Origin: a bacterium A37T11
GTDB taxonomy: Bacteria > Bacteroidota > Bacteroidia > Sphingobacteriales > Sphingobacteriaceae
DNA: 64,000 bases
Assembly: GCA_900109895.1 (NCBI GenBank)
Contig: FOBR01000017.1
Coordinates: forward strand, 1-64,000
Direction: 5' to 3'
Shown: one piece after another, positions 16,446 to 26,263 of the stretch
Numbering within the stretch: position 1 is the first letter of the stretch
Layout: each line of letters starts with the position of its first letter
Translations under genes and position numbers: made by a program
Notes under the pieces: model-generated
What the model was told of the DNA's origin: nothing
Database searches by the model: none
The model's input: only the letters and a program-made list of their open reading frames with translations

Positions 16446-19280
16446 TTATAAATGGATAGTTATACCGAGGTTTACAACCCGTTGGATGGGATACGCGCCA
16501 ATAGCGACTTCCGGATCCTGCCCCTTAAAACTTGCCCAGGTAGCTACGTTGATTGCATTTGCAAATAGTTGCAGGCCTTGAAGTTTTAAAAGGTTGGCCA
16601 ATTGCTTCGGAAAATCATAAGCTATTTGAACGTTTTTTAAACGTAGATAATCGCCAGAACGCAACCAAAAAGATGAGGTTGCATAATTATACGTATTTCC
16701 AATGGTCACTCTGGGATAGGTGGCACTCATGGCGGTTTCTGGGGTCCAACGGCTAAGTACCGGAGTATAGGCTTGTTCATAACCTCCAAATCCTTGAAAA
16801 CCACTTTGAATAGTGCCGTCTCCCCAATAAATTTGCCGATTTTCGACCCCTTGAAATAGTGCGCTAACACTAAACCCTTTGTAGCAAAATCCGACTGTTA
16901 ATCCATAGTATAACCGTGGTTTTTTGTTGGAAATGGGTGTTTGGTCAAATTGATTTATAATTCCGTCATTATTCAGGTCGCGGTATTTGATATCACCGGG
17001 TTGGGGCTCATAACCATCGGTAGAAGCACTTTTTGCTGCCTCTTCCGAGGTTTGGAAAAGTCCCTCTGCGATGTAACCCATGCGCACTCCTATAGGTAAA
17101 CCGGTAACCTGCATCCAGGGATAATGCTGCTGTTGTTCATCAAAAAACGTGATTTTTGATTGTTCAATGGAAAAATTGCCAGTAACGAAATAGCTTAATT
17201 CCCCTTTTTGTTGTTGGTATGTTAACTGAAATTCTGCACCTTTCATCGTTGTCCGGCCAATATTTTCAAAAGGATAGCTAATGCCTATGAGCTCTATACT
17301 TTTGCCTCTGGTTTGTAACAAGTCAAAATATCGGTCGTAATAAATATCGCTGACAAGGGAAAGTTTATTTTCAAAAAAGCTGGCATCTAGTCCGATGTTC
17401 AGTTTATGTGCGCCCTCCCAGGTTCTTACATTTGGAAGGGTGGTGTTTTCCCAAAAACCACGTAGCTCTGATCGGGATGTTCCTGCCGAATACACTCCGC
17501 TTCCAATACGGCCATCTGTAGACCGAAATGTTGACCGGAAGTCGTAATATCCCGAATTGTCTACGCCATTGCCCGTTTTTCCATATGTAGCACGCAGTTT
17601 CAAGAGGTTTAACCAAGCTGATTGATCCTTAAGGAACGGTTCTTCAGAAACATTCCATCCCACTCCAAGAGCATAAAAAACTCCATATTGATATCCTGGA
17701 CGGTATCGGTTGTACCCACTGGTATTCAGCGCTCCTTGTATTAAATACTTGCCGAGGTAATCATAGAACAATTTGCCGGTTAAATTGGTGGCTACGGCTG
17801 GCAGGTCGTAGTTGAATAACGTACGTCGCTGATCGCCCATAATGCTTCCGTTTAGGTGATGTTTTTGCCAGGTACGGTCATAATTTATTCCGATTTGTCC
17901 GAACCAAAAACGAGCATTGAAAACGGTGTTAAAATCATTTTTTTGTGCCACTGCATTGGCAATGGAGGTATAGGTAGTATCTCCGCTTGGGCCGATAACC
18001 ATGCGGAATGTGGGCTCTTTCCGTTCTCTGACAATACCAGTGAGCGACTGTACGGCAACGTTGGTGGTTGCCTTGATCGATAATCCCTTAACCACGTTGT
18101 TCAGGTCATATCCCAAGTCTACATTAGCCATGACATCTTTCATGTTATCTTGACGATAGCCAGAATGAGTGGCCATGGCCTGTAGATTGTCTTTAAAATA
18201 ATTGGTAGAACTCCAGCTTCCATTTGGATTTTTGTTTGGATAGGAGCCATTTGGCGTTTTTTTTAAGGCTTGCAATAAATTATTCATGCCCACCCCCGGT
18301 TCGTTGCCATCTTGTATGCGGCCCATAATCTGAAGTCCCAGACTAAACCTTTCGGTAATATTTATGTGAACATTGGTGCTCAGTAAATATCTTTTTAAGG
18401 ATGCGTTGGTATTGTAAGCTACCCCTGGATCTTCATTGAAAAGGCCTTTTTGCTCAGTGTAATTTAATGCTATGGCGTATTGTGCCGTTTTTCCACCTCC
18501 ATTAGCACCCAGGTTATAACGCATGAGTGGTGCGTGCGCGCGCAATACGTTCTTATACCAGTCAGTGTTTGGATAGCTATAAGGGGTATTTCCCAAACGG
18601 AATGCGTCAAATTCCGATTCCTGATAAGCGGGTTGATATCCGCTATTGGTGAGTGCTTCGTTAAGTAGGTAAGCATATTGGTAGGAGGGTAGTGGTTTGG
18701 GAAGAAAGAGTGGTTCTTGTAAACCAGCCTGTGCACTAAAACTAATGTTTGTTTTGCCGGCTCTGGGTGTTTTGGTGCTGATCAATAAGATACCCCGTGA
18801 GCTCCGTTGGCCAAGGGCAATGGTAGATAGGGCATCTTTCAACAGGGTGATCGATTCAATATTTTCGGGGTCAATGGAGAAAATGTCGCGTTGAATACCG
18901 TCAATGACCACGATGGGGGTTTGTCCACGCAGTGAGATATTGTATTCGGTATTTTCGCTGGGTACTCCTGCACCGGTGATTGGCCGATTGCCGAGGAACG
19001 CATCCACGTTGTAATTGACTGCGGTATTGATTTGTCGAAAACCACTAGTTTGTTGTGTATAAAATCCAGGAATCCTTCCAGTTAGAGCTGGTAAATAACC
19101 AGTTGCCGGGGTGCTGTTTAGTTGTGAATTTTGGAGCGTGGCCCGCGATCCGACAAATGTCTTTACGGGTATTATATCATAAAGTACGGCTACGCTATCC
19201 TGGCCATAGCTTGATGCCGGGAATGTCAGCCAGCAGCTGCTAAGTAAACCAATCGCTATCAGATATGTCCTTATATGCAT
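16446..19280 (-). CDS. SusC-type TonB-dependent receptor, short form (A)
   Basis: A receptor of about 944 residues starting at ATG 19280 (MHIRTYLIAIGLLSSCWL). An in-frame start 24 codons earlier would lie inside the previous gene. After the signal peptide (about 1-26) there is no carboxypeptidase-regulatory-like domain: the protein passes almost directly into the plug (PALTGRIPGFYTQQTSG, then IVVIDGIQRDIFSIDPENIE and SITLLKDALSTIALGQRSSRG). A barrel follows, ending in RVVNLGITIHL. Length is about 100 residues below full SusCs. It lies 19 bases after the DUF4961 gene and 11 before susD B. It should import glycan fragments with SusD B, possibly with different TonB coupling. Confidence 0.9.
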   Translation of the reverse strand: MHIRTYLIAIGLLSSCWLTFPASSYGQDSVAVLYDIIPVKTFVGSRATLQNSQLNSTPATGYLPALTGRIPGFYTQQTSGFRQINTAVNYNVDAFLGNRPITGAGVPSENTEYNISLRGQTPIVVIDGIQRDIFSIDPENIESITLLKDALSTIALGQRSSRGILLISTKTPRAGKTNISFSAQAGLQEPLFLPKPLPSYQYAYLLNEALTNSGYQPAYQESEFDAFRLGNTPYSYPNTDWYKNVLRAHAPLMRYNLGANGGGKTAQYAIALNYTEQKGLFNEDPGVAYNTNASLKRYLLSTNVHINITERFSLGLQIMGRIQDGNEPGVGMNNLLQALKKTPNGSYPNKNPNGSWSSTNYFKDNLQAMATHSGYRQDNMKDVMANVDLGYDLNNVVKGLSIKATTNVAVQSLTGIVRERKEPTFRMVIGPSGDTTYTSIANAVAQKNDFNTVFNARFWFGQIGINYDRTWQKHHLNGSIMGDQRRTLFNYDLPAVATNLTGKLFYDYLGKYLIQGALNTSGYNRYRPGYQYGVFYALGVGWNVSEEPFLKDQSAWLNLLKLRATYGKTGNGVDNSGYYDFRSTFRSTDGRIGSGVYSAGTSRSELRGFWENTTLPNVRTWEGAHKLNIGLDASFFENKLSLVSDIYYDRYFDLLQTRGKSIELIGISYPFENIGRTTMKGAEFQLTYQQQKGELSYFVTGNFSIEQSKITFFDEQQQHYPWMQVTGLPIGVRMGYIAEGLFQTSEEAAKSASTDGYEPQPGDIKYRDLNNDGIINQFDQTPISNKKPRLYYGLTVGFCYKGFSVSALFQGVENRQIYWGDGTIQSGFQGFGGYEQAYTPVLSRWTPETAMSATYPRVTIGNTYNYATSSFWLRSGDYLRLKNVQIAYDFPKQLANLLKLQGLQLFANAINVATWASFKGQDPEVAIGAYPIQRVVNLGITIHL

Positions 19281-19299
19281 AATTTTAGGTGCTAAGTGC

Positions 19300-20304
19300 T
19301 TATTCGCAACGGAATGTATAAACAAAGGGCTCTTCGGTATTTGCATATCCAACTTTGACTGCCCCGCTACTATCGGTAAAATAATAGGTGAGTTGCGATA
19401 TGCTTTCGCCAGACGCTAGTTCAAAATAGGCTCTGGGCCAAAAGGTGATCTCAAACCTTCCCTGGGCGCCGTTTACTTTTTTTAAGCGGTGTTTATCGGT
19501 AGGTTCACAGATGGTTTTTGTTTTTCCATTGGTTAGTTGAGCGGAGGCACATAGATAAATATCATCGGCCAGAGGACCCGGAATAATGTCCCTGTCATAC
19601 GTCAATGTAATAATGTCGTTATCATTGGAGTGGTAGGGATCAACAAATGTTTGCGGTGGGTTACAAAAATCCTGTACATCGCCTTGGCCATCGGTCACTT
19701 CAAAGCAATCGGTAAATAGCTTTTTATAGAGTGCCCCCGGACCGCCCAGAAAATCGCTTAATCCGTCGATACTTGAACCAATAAAGTATCCAAATTTAAA
19801 CTTCATATTTTGCAAGCCACTTTTCAAAGCTATCTGCGCTGTAATCTTCGGTTTGTCACCATTTGGCAGATTATATGTTTCCTGTGTCCAAAATGCTACC
19901 CATTCCATATCATCAATCAGGTTGGGTCCTATACCGAACTTGTTCATTAATGCAGGCGACCAGGTGAGTGTATTGCCTGATTGTGGCGCCCGAACGTTGG
20001 CAGGTATTTGCACTAATTTTCCACTGCCAAAATCAGGGGCTGAATAGGTCATTTGCATTGTTTCACCCGCCTTCCAGCTCCTGGGAACTAATAAAGCAAT
20101 AATGAACCGCACATTGGTCCTGTCTTCGGATACATTGACGTGGGCCTGAAGGGTCATATGGACAGTTTCGCCAGCCTTCACCGTATCCGGCTGGTCAACG
20201 TTGTCTAAAAATACACAGTGTGTAGTAACGGCAAGCACTAGGCATGCAATTAGGTACTTAGCAAGTGTATAGCGTGTTTTCTTTCTTTTTGTGAACGTTT
20301 TCAT
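19300..20304 (-). CDS. DUF4961-type PUL surface protein
   Basis: A 334-residue exported protein. The N-terminus is basic then hydrophobic (YLIACLVLAVTTHC), with C30 a weak lipobox cysteine. It continues with VDQPDTVKAGETVHMTLQAH, a pattern I associate with DUF4961 proteins encoded in PULs, and then Ig-like strands (LLVPRSWKAGETMQMTYSAP). The domain near residues 185-215 contains YFIGSSIDGLSDFLGG. Eight or more cysteines in the mature part could form disulfides. It lies 25 bases after the DUF5004 gene and 19 before the short susC. The likely role is a surface glycan-binding accessory protein, inferred from context; family recall is from memory without a profile search. Confidence 0.65.
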   Translation of the reverse strand: MKTFTKRKKTRYTLAKYLIACLVLAVTTHCVFLDNVDQPDTVKAGETVHMTLQAHVNVSEDRTNVRFIIALLVPRSWKAGETMQMTYSAPDFGSGKLVQIPANVRAPQSGNTLTWSPALMNKFGIGPNLIDDMEWVAFWTQETYNLPNGDKPKITAQIALKSGLQNMKFKFGYFIGSSIDGLSDFLGGPGALYKKLFTDCFEVTDGQGDVQDFCNPPQTFVDPYHSNDNDIITLTYDRDIIPGPLADDIYLCASAQLTNGKTKTICEPTDKHRLKKVNGAQGRFEITFWPRAYFELASGESISQLTYYFTDSSGAVKVGYANTEEPFVYTFRCE

Positions 20305-20329
20305 TCGTTAATAGTTGCGTTATTTCTAT

Positions 20330-20791
20330 TTAATCCCTTCTTAAGGTATAGCGGTAAATATTGGTAGCACAGCCCGTACTGAAGGTGAGGGTGAGGCTTC
20401 TTTGCCCGTCAACGATGGGATATTCAAAGGCTGAGGTGGCTTCGCCGGCCTGATTTTCCTGGTCAAATTTTATTTGGAAGGGATATTGCGGATCGTCCAA
20501 AGCATATCGTCCATTTTGAGAAACAATAAAAGGAACGGGTTGACCAAGTTGGAAACTACCGTCTGTCTGAAAGACAATTTTAAAACCCGAAAAATCAAAT
20601 TTATCGGTGATATCCGTTCCGTTGCGGGTGGCTTTGCTTATATGCCAGGTGCCCTGGATTTCTTTGGTAGCCTCATTTGCCACCATTTCTTCAACTTTGC
20701 AGGATCCCATCATCAGGACCACCCCGATGGTTGTTAGCAAGCTCCAAAGGTTGCTGGAACACTTGGTTCCGGTGTTTCGCGTATTGGTCAT
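20330..20791 (-). CDS. DUF5004 (lipocalin-like) lipoprotein
   Basis: A 153-residue small lipoprotein with signal LMMGSC (C31). The mature part shows the lipocalin-like DUF5004 pattern: EIQGTWHISKATRNGTDITD, FSGFKIVFQTDGSF, PFIVSQNGRYALDDPQYPFQ, and a strand-rich ending (NIYRYTLRRD). It lies 27 bases after susD A and 25 before DUF4961, forming a susD-DUF5004-DUF4961 block. A surface or periplasmic binding role in the PUL is likely from context; the ligand is unknown. Confidence 0.7.
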   Translation of the reverse strand: MTNTRNTGTKCSSNLWSLLTTIGVVLMMGSCKVEEMVANEATKEIQGTWHISKATRNGTDITDKFDFSGFKIVFQTDGSFQLGQPVPFIVSQNGRYALDDPQYPFQIKFDQENQAGEATSAFEYPIVDGQRSLTLTFSTGCATNIYRYTLRRD

Positions 20792-20818
20792 AATTAGCTT
20801 TATGTTTGCTTCTAGTTA

Positions 20819-22507
20819 TTAATAGCCTGGGTTTTGCTCTAATTCTGGAGATTTACCGACTTCTCCCATAGGTATGGGCCAGTAGTACATTTCAGGCCGG
20901 AAGTTATGCTTATCAACAGGTACTATTTTATAGGTTGCTACTCCGTTTGCTCGCGTCACCTCCATGCCGTGCATGCGTTGGTTTTGGGTGTCACCAAGCA
21001 TCCACCTGCGTATGTCCCAAAATCGGTGTCCTTCATAAGCAAGCTCAACCCGGCGCTCATGCCGGATGATCGCTCGTAGTGCTTCCTTTGTTAGCCCGGG
21101 AGTTAACAGGTAGGGATCCAGCCCAGCCCTTTTCCGAACGGCTTCAACAGCTTGATAGACGATTTCAGAAGGGCCGCTATACTCATTCGTTGCTTCGGCA
21201 TAGTTTAACAGTATCTCTGCATAGCGAATCAATGGAAAACACCGTTGGCCGCCATGTATAAAATTGGCGGCGATCTCTTGATTCAGCATTTTATTCGTAT
21301 AATACCCGGTGGGAGTGCCTGAATAGATGGCATCTTGACTGGATGGTGTGCCGTTGGCATATAGATAAATATTTACGGGTACCATGGATCCTTGGTTATT
21401 GGCTATTACGGTTTGGTCTTTAATAAATGTATATGCGAGCCGGGGATCCCGGTTGGCATAAGGATTTAACGGATCATATCCACTGCCTGGATCATCAATG
21501 GACTTGCCATTTTTCATGCTGAACGCATCTACCGTTTCCTGATAAGGAAATCCACCTTTGGCTGCCCCCCGTGATGGTGGTTGCCATATTTCTTCCAACT
21601 CTTTATTGCCTGGTTGCATACGGGCCACGATGTACTCTGGATTTTCCCTCAGTGTAAATAAATAGTAAAAACTATTGCCGGCAGGGCTATTGTTTGCTTC
21701 ATACAGCGCATACTGACTCGAACCGATGACTTTCTCGGCGGCATCGGCAGCTAACTTCCAACGTTCAGGGTCTTCCTGGGTGTATCCCAGCAATGGATTT
21801 GAGTTAGCCCGGTTATACAATGGACTCGCGGCATAGAGTAAAACACGGGCTTTTAAAGCGTCGCACGCAGCACCACCTATCCGACCATAATCACCTCTGA
21901 TTTGTTTATAGGGTAATTTATCGCGTACCTCATCACATTCATTCATAATATAGGATACAACTTCGGCATAGGTATTTCGCACAGCTGGAATATGATCTGT
22001 GAAGGCATAAACGGTATCTCCTACGATGGGTACGCCACCATAATGTTTTAAGAGAATGGCATAATACCAAGCTCGTAGAAAACGTGCTTCGGCAGCAACC
22101 TCAATTTTTTGAAAACTGGCCATGGGAACTCTTGGCAAATTTTTGAGCAGTATGTTTACTTTACGTATGTTAGCATATGGTTTATTCCAACCATCAGTGG
22201 CGATGCTTGAAGCCGTAATGGTGCCTGAAGAAAAGAGCACTGTTGTGGTAACACTGGTGCTGTTTTGCGGGCGCGATTCGTCACTGGCTGCATCCAATCC
22301 GCCATTTCCAAAGCGGTTTGGGTGCTCAGAAAAACCGATGTCCACATAGATGTCGCTGAGGAATTGTGAGGTATAAGTGCTATCTGAAAATACCAGATCT
22401 TCGTTTAAATCGGAAGTCACTGTCTGATCCAGAAAGCCTTGTTTTCCGCACGATAATAGGGAAAAGATGCCTACGCCGACAACTAGTGACAATAATTTAT
22501 AGTTCAT
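20819..22507 (-). CDS. SusD/RagB family glycan-binding lipoprotein (A)
   Basis: 562 residues with lipobox LLSC (C20). SusD features include IRKVNILLKNLPRVP, EARFLRAWYYAILLKHYGG, YAEILLNYAEATNEYSG, IRHERRVELAYEGHRFWDIR and the closing YYWPIPMGEV with LEQNPGY. It is placed 40 bases after the GH92 gene, ahead of all SusC genes, so it lacks an immediate upstream susC partner. It may pair with the full-length SusC encoded several genes later, or be an extra surface binder. Compared with SusD B it shows the same domain layout but clearly different sequence, so the two are probably not a recent duplication. Confidence 0.93.
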   Translation of the reverse strand: MNYKLLSLVVGVGIFSLLSCGKQGFLDQTVTSDLNEDLVFSDSTYTSQFLSDIYVDIGFSEHPNRFGNGGLDAASDESRPQNSTSVTTTVLFSSGTITASSIATDGWNKPYANIRKVNILLKNLPRVPMASFQKIEVAAEARFLRAWYYAILLKHYGGVPIVGDTVYAFTDHIPAVRNTYAEVVSYIMNECDEVRDKLPYKQIRGDYGRIGGAACDALKARVLLYAASPLYNRANSNPLLGYTQEDPERWKLAADAAEKVIGSSQYALYEANNSPAGNSFYYLFTLRENPEYIVARMQPGNKELEEIWQPPSRGAAKGGFPYQETVDAFSMKNGKSIDDPGSGYDPLNPYANRDPRLAYTFIKDQTVIANNQGSMVPVNIYLYANGTPSSQDAIYSGTPTGYYTNKMLNQEIAANFIHGGQRCFPLIRYAEILLNYAEATNEYSGPSEIVYQAVEAVRKRAGLDPYLLTPGLTKEALRAIIRHERRVELAYEGHRFWDIRRWMLGDTQNQRMHGMEVTRANGVATYKIVPVDKHNFRPEMYYWPIPMGEVGKSPELEQNPGY

Positions 22508-22547
22508 AATGGTTTTAAAAAAATGGTTAAACTTAAAATTTTACACG

Positions 22548-24869
22548 TTACTTGGTTTCTAAATTGTCATTGGGCGTTTTTCCCATTTCAAGCACCAGCA
22601 GCCCCCCTTGCCGCATGGTTTCATAGGTAATATAGCTTTTATGATATGGCTTTCCATTCCAAGTGATGGATTGGATATACCGGTTTGTTTTTGAATTGTG
22701 AGGTGCTATTATGGTCAATGTTTTTCGGGTAGGATATGCAGGGTCTAATTGTATGTTGATTTTTTTAAATACAGGACTAGTTATTTCAAAGCGGCCGTCT
22801 CCGGGGCAAATGGGATGTATTCCTGCAGCGGCCATTACGTACCAGGCAGACATCTGCCCGACATCTTCGTTTCCTACCAATCCTTTTTCTACGGCGTTGT
22901 GATAGGCTTTCTGACAGATTTCGCGCGTCCAATATTGCGTTAATGATGGTTTCCCCAGTCTATTAAATAAAAACGGCACGTGATGGACCGGCTCATTGGC
23001 ATGATTGTAAAAGGCGTTCCAGTGGAAATCATTGGGTGTTTTTTCAAAAAAATGGGTTAATTCCTGGAGCATCTTTTCCTTGCCACCCAGAAGGGTCGCC
23101 AAGCCGTCAAGGTCATGAGGTACAAACCATCCTTGCTGGCTGGGGTTGGTTTCTATGCAGCCGTAACCTTCGGTTTCCCGGCCTCCTTCTGGCCATGGAG
23201 CCCAACTACCGTCTGCTTCTTTGGGACGAAACGATTCTTTTGCCGGGTCGAATAATGCCTTATATGAATTTGCGCGGATGGCATACTTTTTTTCATCGTT
23301 TGGCTTGTTTAGCTTTTTTGCCAATAGGGAGACACACCATTCGTTGTAGGCATATTCCAGGGTTTGCGAAATACTTAACCCACCTGCAGTGTAGCCCTTT
23401 TCTCCATTTCCAAATTGCTCTACTGAGCCAACGGCAAGGTTATATGCTTTTTCTACATCGTAGTTTCTGATTCCTTTTACATAAGCATCTGCCAATACAT
23501 TGACCGCCGGATTGCCAATCATGCAGCCCGAGTAGGCGTTGAGTAATTCCCATCGTTCAAAGTAGTTTTTTTGCTTTTCTCCTGCCAGATCTATCAACGA
23601 GGCCAGCATGTCGTTTACTACACTTGGATTTATCAGGGTCTGTAACGGCATTTGGCTGCGGAATACATCCCATCCGCTGAAAATCGTTCGGCGGGTATTC
23701 CCATTTTTTGTTATTCCGATTTTGCCATCGCCTCGCGGATATCGGCCGTCCAAATCCTGTAAGGTGCGTGGGTCTAGCATAGTACGGTATAACGCGGTAT
23801 AAAATACAGTTCGTTCCTCTTCAGTGCCGCCGGTTATACTGATTTTACGAAGGAACTTGTTCCATCGTTGCCGGGCTTCGATACGTACTTTTTTAAAGTT
23901 CCAGCTGGGTATTTCTGTTTCCAGATTCCGTTTGGCGCCTGCTATGTCAACAAATGAAATACCGGCTTTCATCAATACTTCTTCACCTTCATTCGTTGCG
24001 AATTGTGTATAAAATCCGAGATGTTTTCCTTTCAATTCCCGGAGATTTTCATGTATGCTAGCATCGGCTACCCATTGTTGGTAGTAATCTGCTGTTATAT
24101 TTTCACGCTTACGGTGGGCAGTGTCTGGTATGTTTGCTGACCAGATGCCTACTTGCTTAAGGGGTTTACTGAATGTGGCATAAAAGTAAACGGTGTAGGA
24201 GGCATGCCCGTCGCCATTGCCCCAACCACCTCCCTCCGGTGTGCACTTCATCCACCCGATAATGGCAGTGTCGTTTACTACTTTTATATATTGTTCCGTT
24301 GAGGTGCCGCCTACTCTTCTGGCCAGGTCAATTTGAATGCGCGACTGAGCATGCCTTGGGAACTTAAATTTAAGGATACCGCTGTGGGGTGCTGATGTCA
24401 TCTCAGCTTCTATGCCATAGGTGGCCAATAATACCTTATAATATCCGCATGTGGCTTCCTCACTTGATTTGTCAAGCTGGCTGCGGTATCCTCCAGGTTT
24501 TCCTTCCTTTCCTGCATAGGTCGATAATTTTCCAGTGGTGGGTGTTACTAGGAGGTTGCCCAGGTCGCCATACCATCCAATCCCGCTCATTTGTGTGAAG
24601 GCAAATCCTTCAAGAGTTTTATGCTCATAGCTATATCCAGACCCATTATCCCCTCCGGTAATGGTGTTGGGACCTAACTGTACCATGCCAAAGGGGGTAG
24701 TGGCTCCAGGGATGGTTTTTCCAAGTCCGTGGTATACGCCGGCAGCCCCCACGCTCGTGCTTGCGCCAATAAATGGATTGACATAGTCGGCAGGCGTCTT
24801 GGTCGCTTGTTGCGCGCTAAGAACGTAAGGGACTATTCCAATAATTATACCAACGAGTAGCTGCTTCAT
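22548..24869 (-). CDS. GH92 family exo-alpha-mannosidase
   Basis: A 773-residue exported glycosidase. GH92 enzymes are calcium-dependent, inverting exo-alpha-mannosidases. The mature N-terminus has the family hallmark VNPFIGASTS then IPGATTPFGMVQLGP, the start of the N-terminal beta-sandwich (about 25-270). The (alpha/alpha)6 catalytic domain has IFSGWDVFRSQMPL, ETNPSQQGWFVPHD (E573 region), NEPVHHVPFLFN (around 625-636) and GNEDVGQMSAWYVMAAAG, where D669 fits the catalytic base position. It lies 6 bases after the SGNH gene and 40 before susD A. Linkage preference (1,2, 1,3, 1,6 or mannose-phosphate) cannot be told by eye. Confidence 0.92.
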   Translation of the reverse strand: MKQLLVGIIIGIVPYVLSAQQATKTPADYVNPFIGASTSVGAAGVYHGLGKTIPGATTPFGMVQLGPNTITGGDNGSGYSYEHKTLEGFAFTQMSGIGWYGDLGNLLVTPTTGKLSTYAGKEGKPGGYRSQLDKSSEEATCGYYKVLLATYGIEAEMTSAPHSGILKFKFPRHAQSRIQIDLARRVGGTSTEQYIKVVNDTAIIGWMKCTPEGGGWGNGDGHASYTVYFYATFSKPLKQVGIWSANIPDTAHRKRENITADYYQQWVADASIHENLRELKGKHLGFYTQFATNEGEEVLMKAGISFVDIAGAKRNLETEIPSWNFKKVRIEARQRWNKFLRKISITGGTEEERTVFYTALYRTMLDPRTLQDLDGRYPRGDGKIGITKNGNTRRTIFSGWDVFRSQMPLQTLINPSVVNDMLASLIDLAGEKQKNYFERWELLNAYSGCMIGNPAVNVLADAYVKGIRNYDVEKAYNLAVGSVEQFGNGEKGYTAGGLSISQTLEYAYNEWCVSLLAKKLNKPNDEKKYAIRANSYKALFDPAKESFRPKEADGSWAPWPEGGRETEGYGCIETNPSQQGWFVPHDLDGLATLLGGKEKMLQELTHFFEKTPNDFHWNAFYNHANEPVHHVPFLFNRLGKPSLTQYWTREICQKAYHNAVEKGLVGNEDVGQMSAWYVMAAAGIHPICPGDGRFEITSPVFKKINIQLDPAYPTRKTLTIIAPHNSKTNRYIQSITWNGKPYHKSYITYETMRQGGLLVLEMGKTPNDNLETK

Positions 24870-24875
24870 GATGTA

Positions 24876-26258
24876 TTAATAAGCTTGTACTAAAATCCGG
24901 TGTGAGGTGGGTTTGTTCAGCTGGTAGAGTTGTTTTCGGATAAGCGCCATTTGCTGTTCCAGATCTTTTCTCTTGGTCTTGTTGCGTACGATCTCATAAT
25001 CGGCCATTTTTGATTTTAAAAAAATATTGGTTGCAGTATAAGCCAATGCGGTATCACGGGCAGCTTCACTGTCATTAAACAACAAGCCCTTATCCTTTAA
25101 AAAATCATATTGTACCCAATAATAATTGCGTAACTTGGCTTCCAGCTCACGGTGCTGCCGGTTGAGGTCCATCAGCCGGAGTGCTTGTTTGTATTGAGGG
25201 GTATTGGTATATTCAGCCAGATTTATTCCAGCGGCCAGTTCTTTATTTGTAGTCTTCAGTAGGTGTTCTCCATCGATCAGCACGTCATAACGACCGTCAT
25301 CAAGTCCGGAAATGGCCAGCCGCTCCTGGTTAAATTCCTGCATAAAAGGGATGACCTGTAGTGCTTGTTTTTGGGTTTGGAAATTTTCCCAAACACGAGG
25401 TACGGTATCAATGGGATAGGGGAGTGATTTAGCCAGATAATCAAAGGTGATGCCTTGTTCTGTCTTTTTTATATTGTTGACAGAGGCATTTTGTGTCTGA
25501 TTTGTGCGAGCGGTTTTTGCATCCAATACGACATCTGCTACAGGTTTATTGGCAAAGCCTTGGTTTTTCAAAAAGAGGTAAGCCATCACAAAATGCCCGG
25601 CACTTCCCGGATGTATGCGGTCTGGGCCTGTAAGCGTGAAGTCGGACTTCCGAGCCTGTTCGCGCTGATTAATTGTTGTCATTGGATGGAACATGTCAAC
25701 AAAGTCCCAGTGGTTAATTTTTGCAGCTTCTTGTTGAAAAGCAGCGATTCGATCCATCGCTATACTTTTGCCTTTGAACAGGTTTTTGCTGTTCTCCATG
25801 GTTTCATCGTAAGGGGAGGAGGTCATCATGATTTTTCGCAACTTTGGAAGTTGTTGGAGCCTTGTCAGGATCTGATCAAAACTATTTTTTGAGGTAACGA
25901 CCGCGTCCTGGATGGTTTGCTGGGTTTTGGTGGTGTCTCCATATTCAAAATACTTGCTATCATTCATCCCAAATGTCAGCACCAAAACGGTTGGTTTTTT
26001 TGGCAGTAGGTCGCCATCAAGCCGGGCAAGAATCTGGCCGGCGACATCGCCGCCTACACCACCATTGATCACCCGTATGGGAATGTCTGGAAAATGGGTT
26101 AGGTAATATAACCAGATGTAGTTTTCGTAAAGTCCGGCTTCGGTAATGCTATTGCCAGCAAATACAATCTGGTCCCCTGGTTTAAAAGGGGCTATCTGCT
26201 GTGCATGAACCCCGAGGTGCATGGCTAAAAGAAATAGCATAGCTGAGAATAGTTTCAT
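24876..26258 (-). CDS. SGNH/GDSL hydrolase (probable carbohydrate esterase)
   Basis: A 460-residue exported esterase with signal peptide ending near VHAQ. The N-terminal SGNH domain (about 20-230) shows all four blocks: GNSITE with nucleophile S37, GGVGGD, GMND with N99, and DRIHP with D213 and H216. A C-terminal part of about 230 residues carries helices and strands without a recognised family, including a coiled region near 415-450 (KTKRKDLEQQMALIRKQ). Such enzymes in PULs usually remove acetyl groups from glycans so that glycosidases can act. It is 5 bases from the GH38-like gene and 6 from GH92, so co-expressed with both. Confidence 0.88.
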   Translation of the reverse strand: MKLFSAMLFLLAMHLGVHAQQIAPFKPGDQIVFAGNSITEAGLYENYIWLYYLTHFPDIPIRVINGGVGGDVAGQILARLDGDLLPKKPTVLVLTFGMNDSKYFEYGDTTKTQQTIQDAVVTSKNSFDQILTRLQQLPKLRKIMMTSSPYDETMENSKNLFKGKSIAMDRIAAFQQEAAKINHWDFVDMFHPMTTINQREQARKSDFTLTGPDRIHPGSAGHFVMAYLFLKNQGFANKPVADVVLDAKTARTNQTQNASVNNIKKTEQGITFDYLAKSLPYPIDTVPRVWENFQTQKQALQVIPFMQEFNQERLAISGLDDGRYDVLIDGEHLLKTTNKELAAGINLAEYTNTPQYKQALRLMDLNRQHRELEAKLRNYYWVQYDFLKDKGLLFNDSEAARDTALAYTATNIFLKSKMADYEIVRNKTKRKDLEQQMALIRKQLYQLNKPTSHRILVQAY

Positions 26259-26263
26259 ATGGA

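Noticed and set aside
11580-22507. The two SusDs (or two SusCs) as a recent tandem duplication
   Set aside because: They differ clearly in sequence and, for the SusCs, in domain content, so old divergence or separate origin is more likely.
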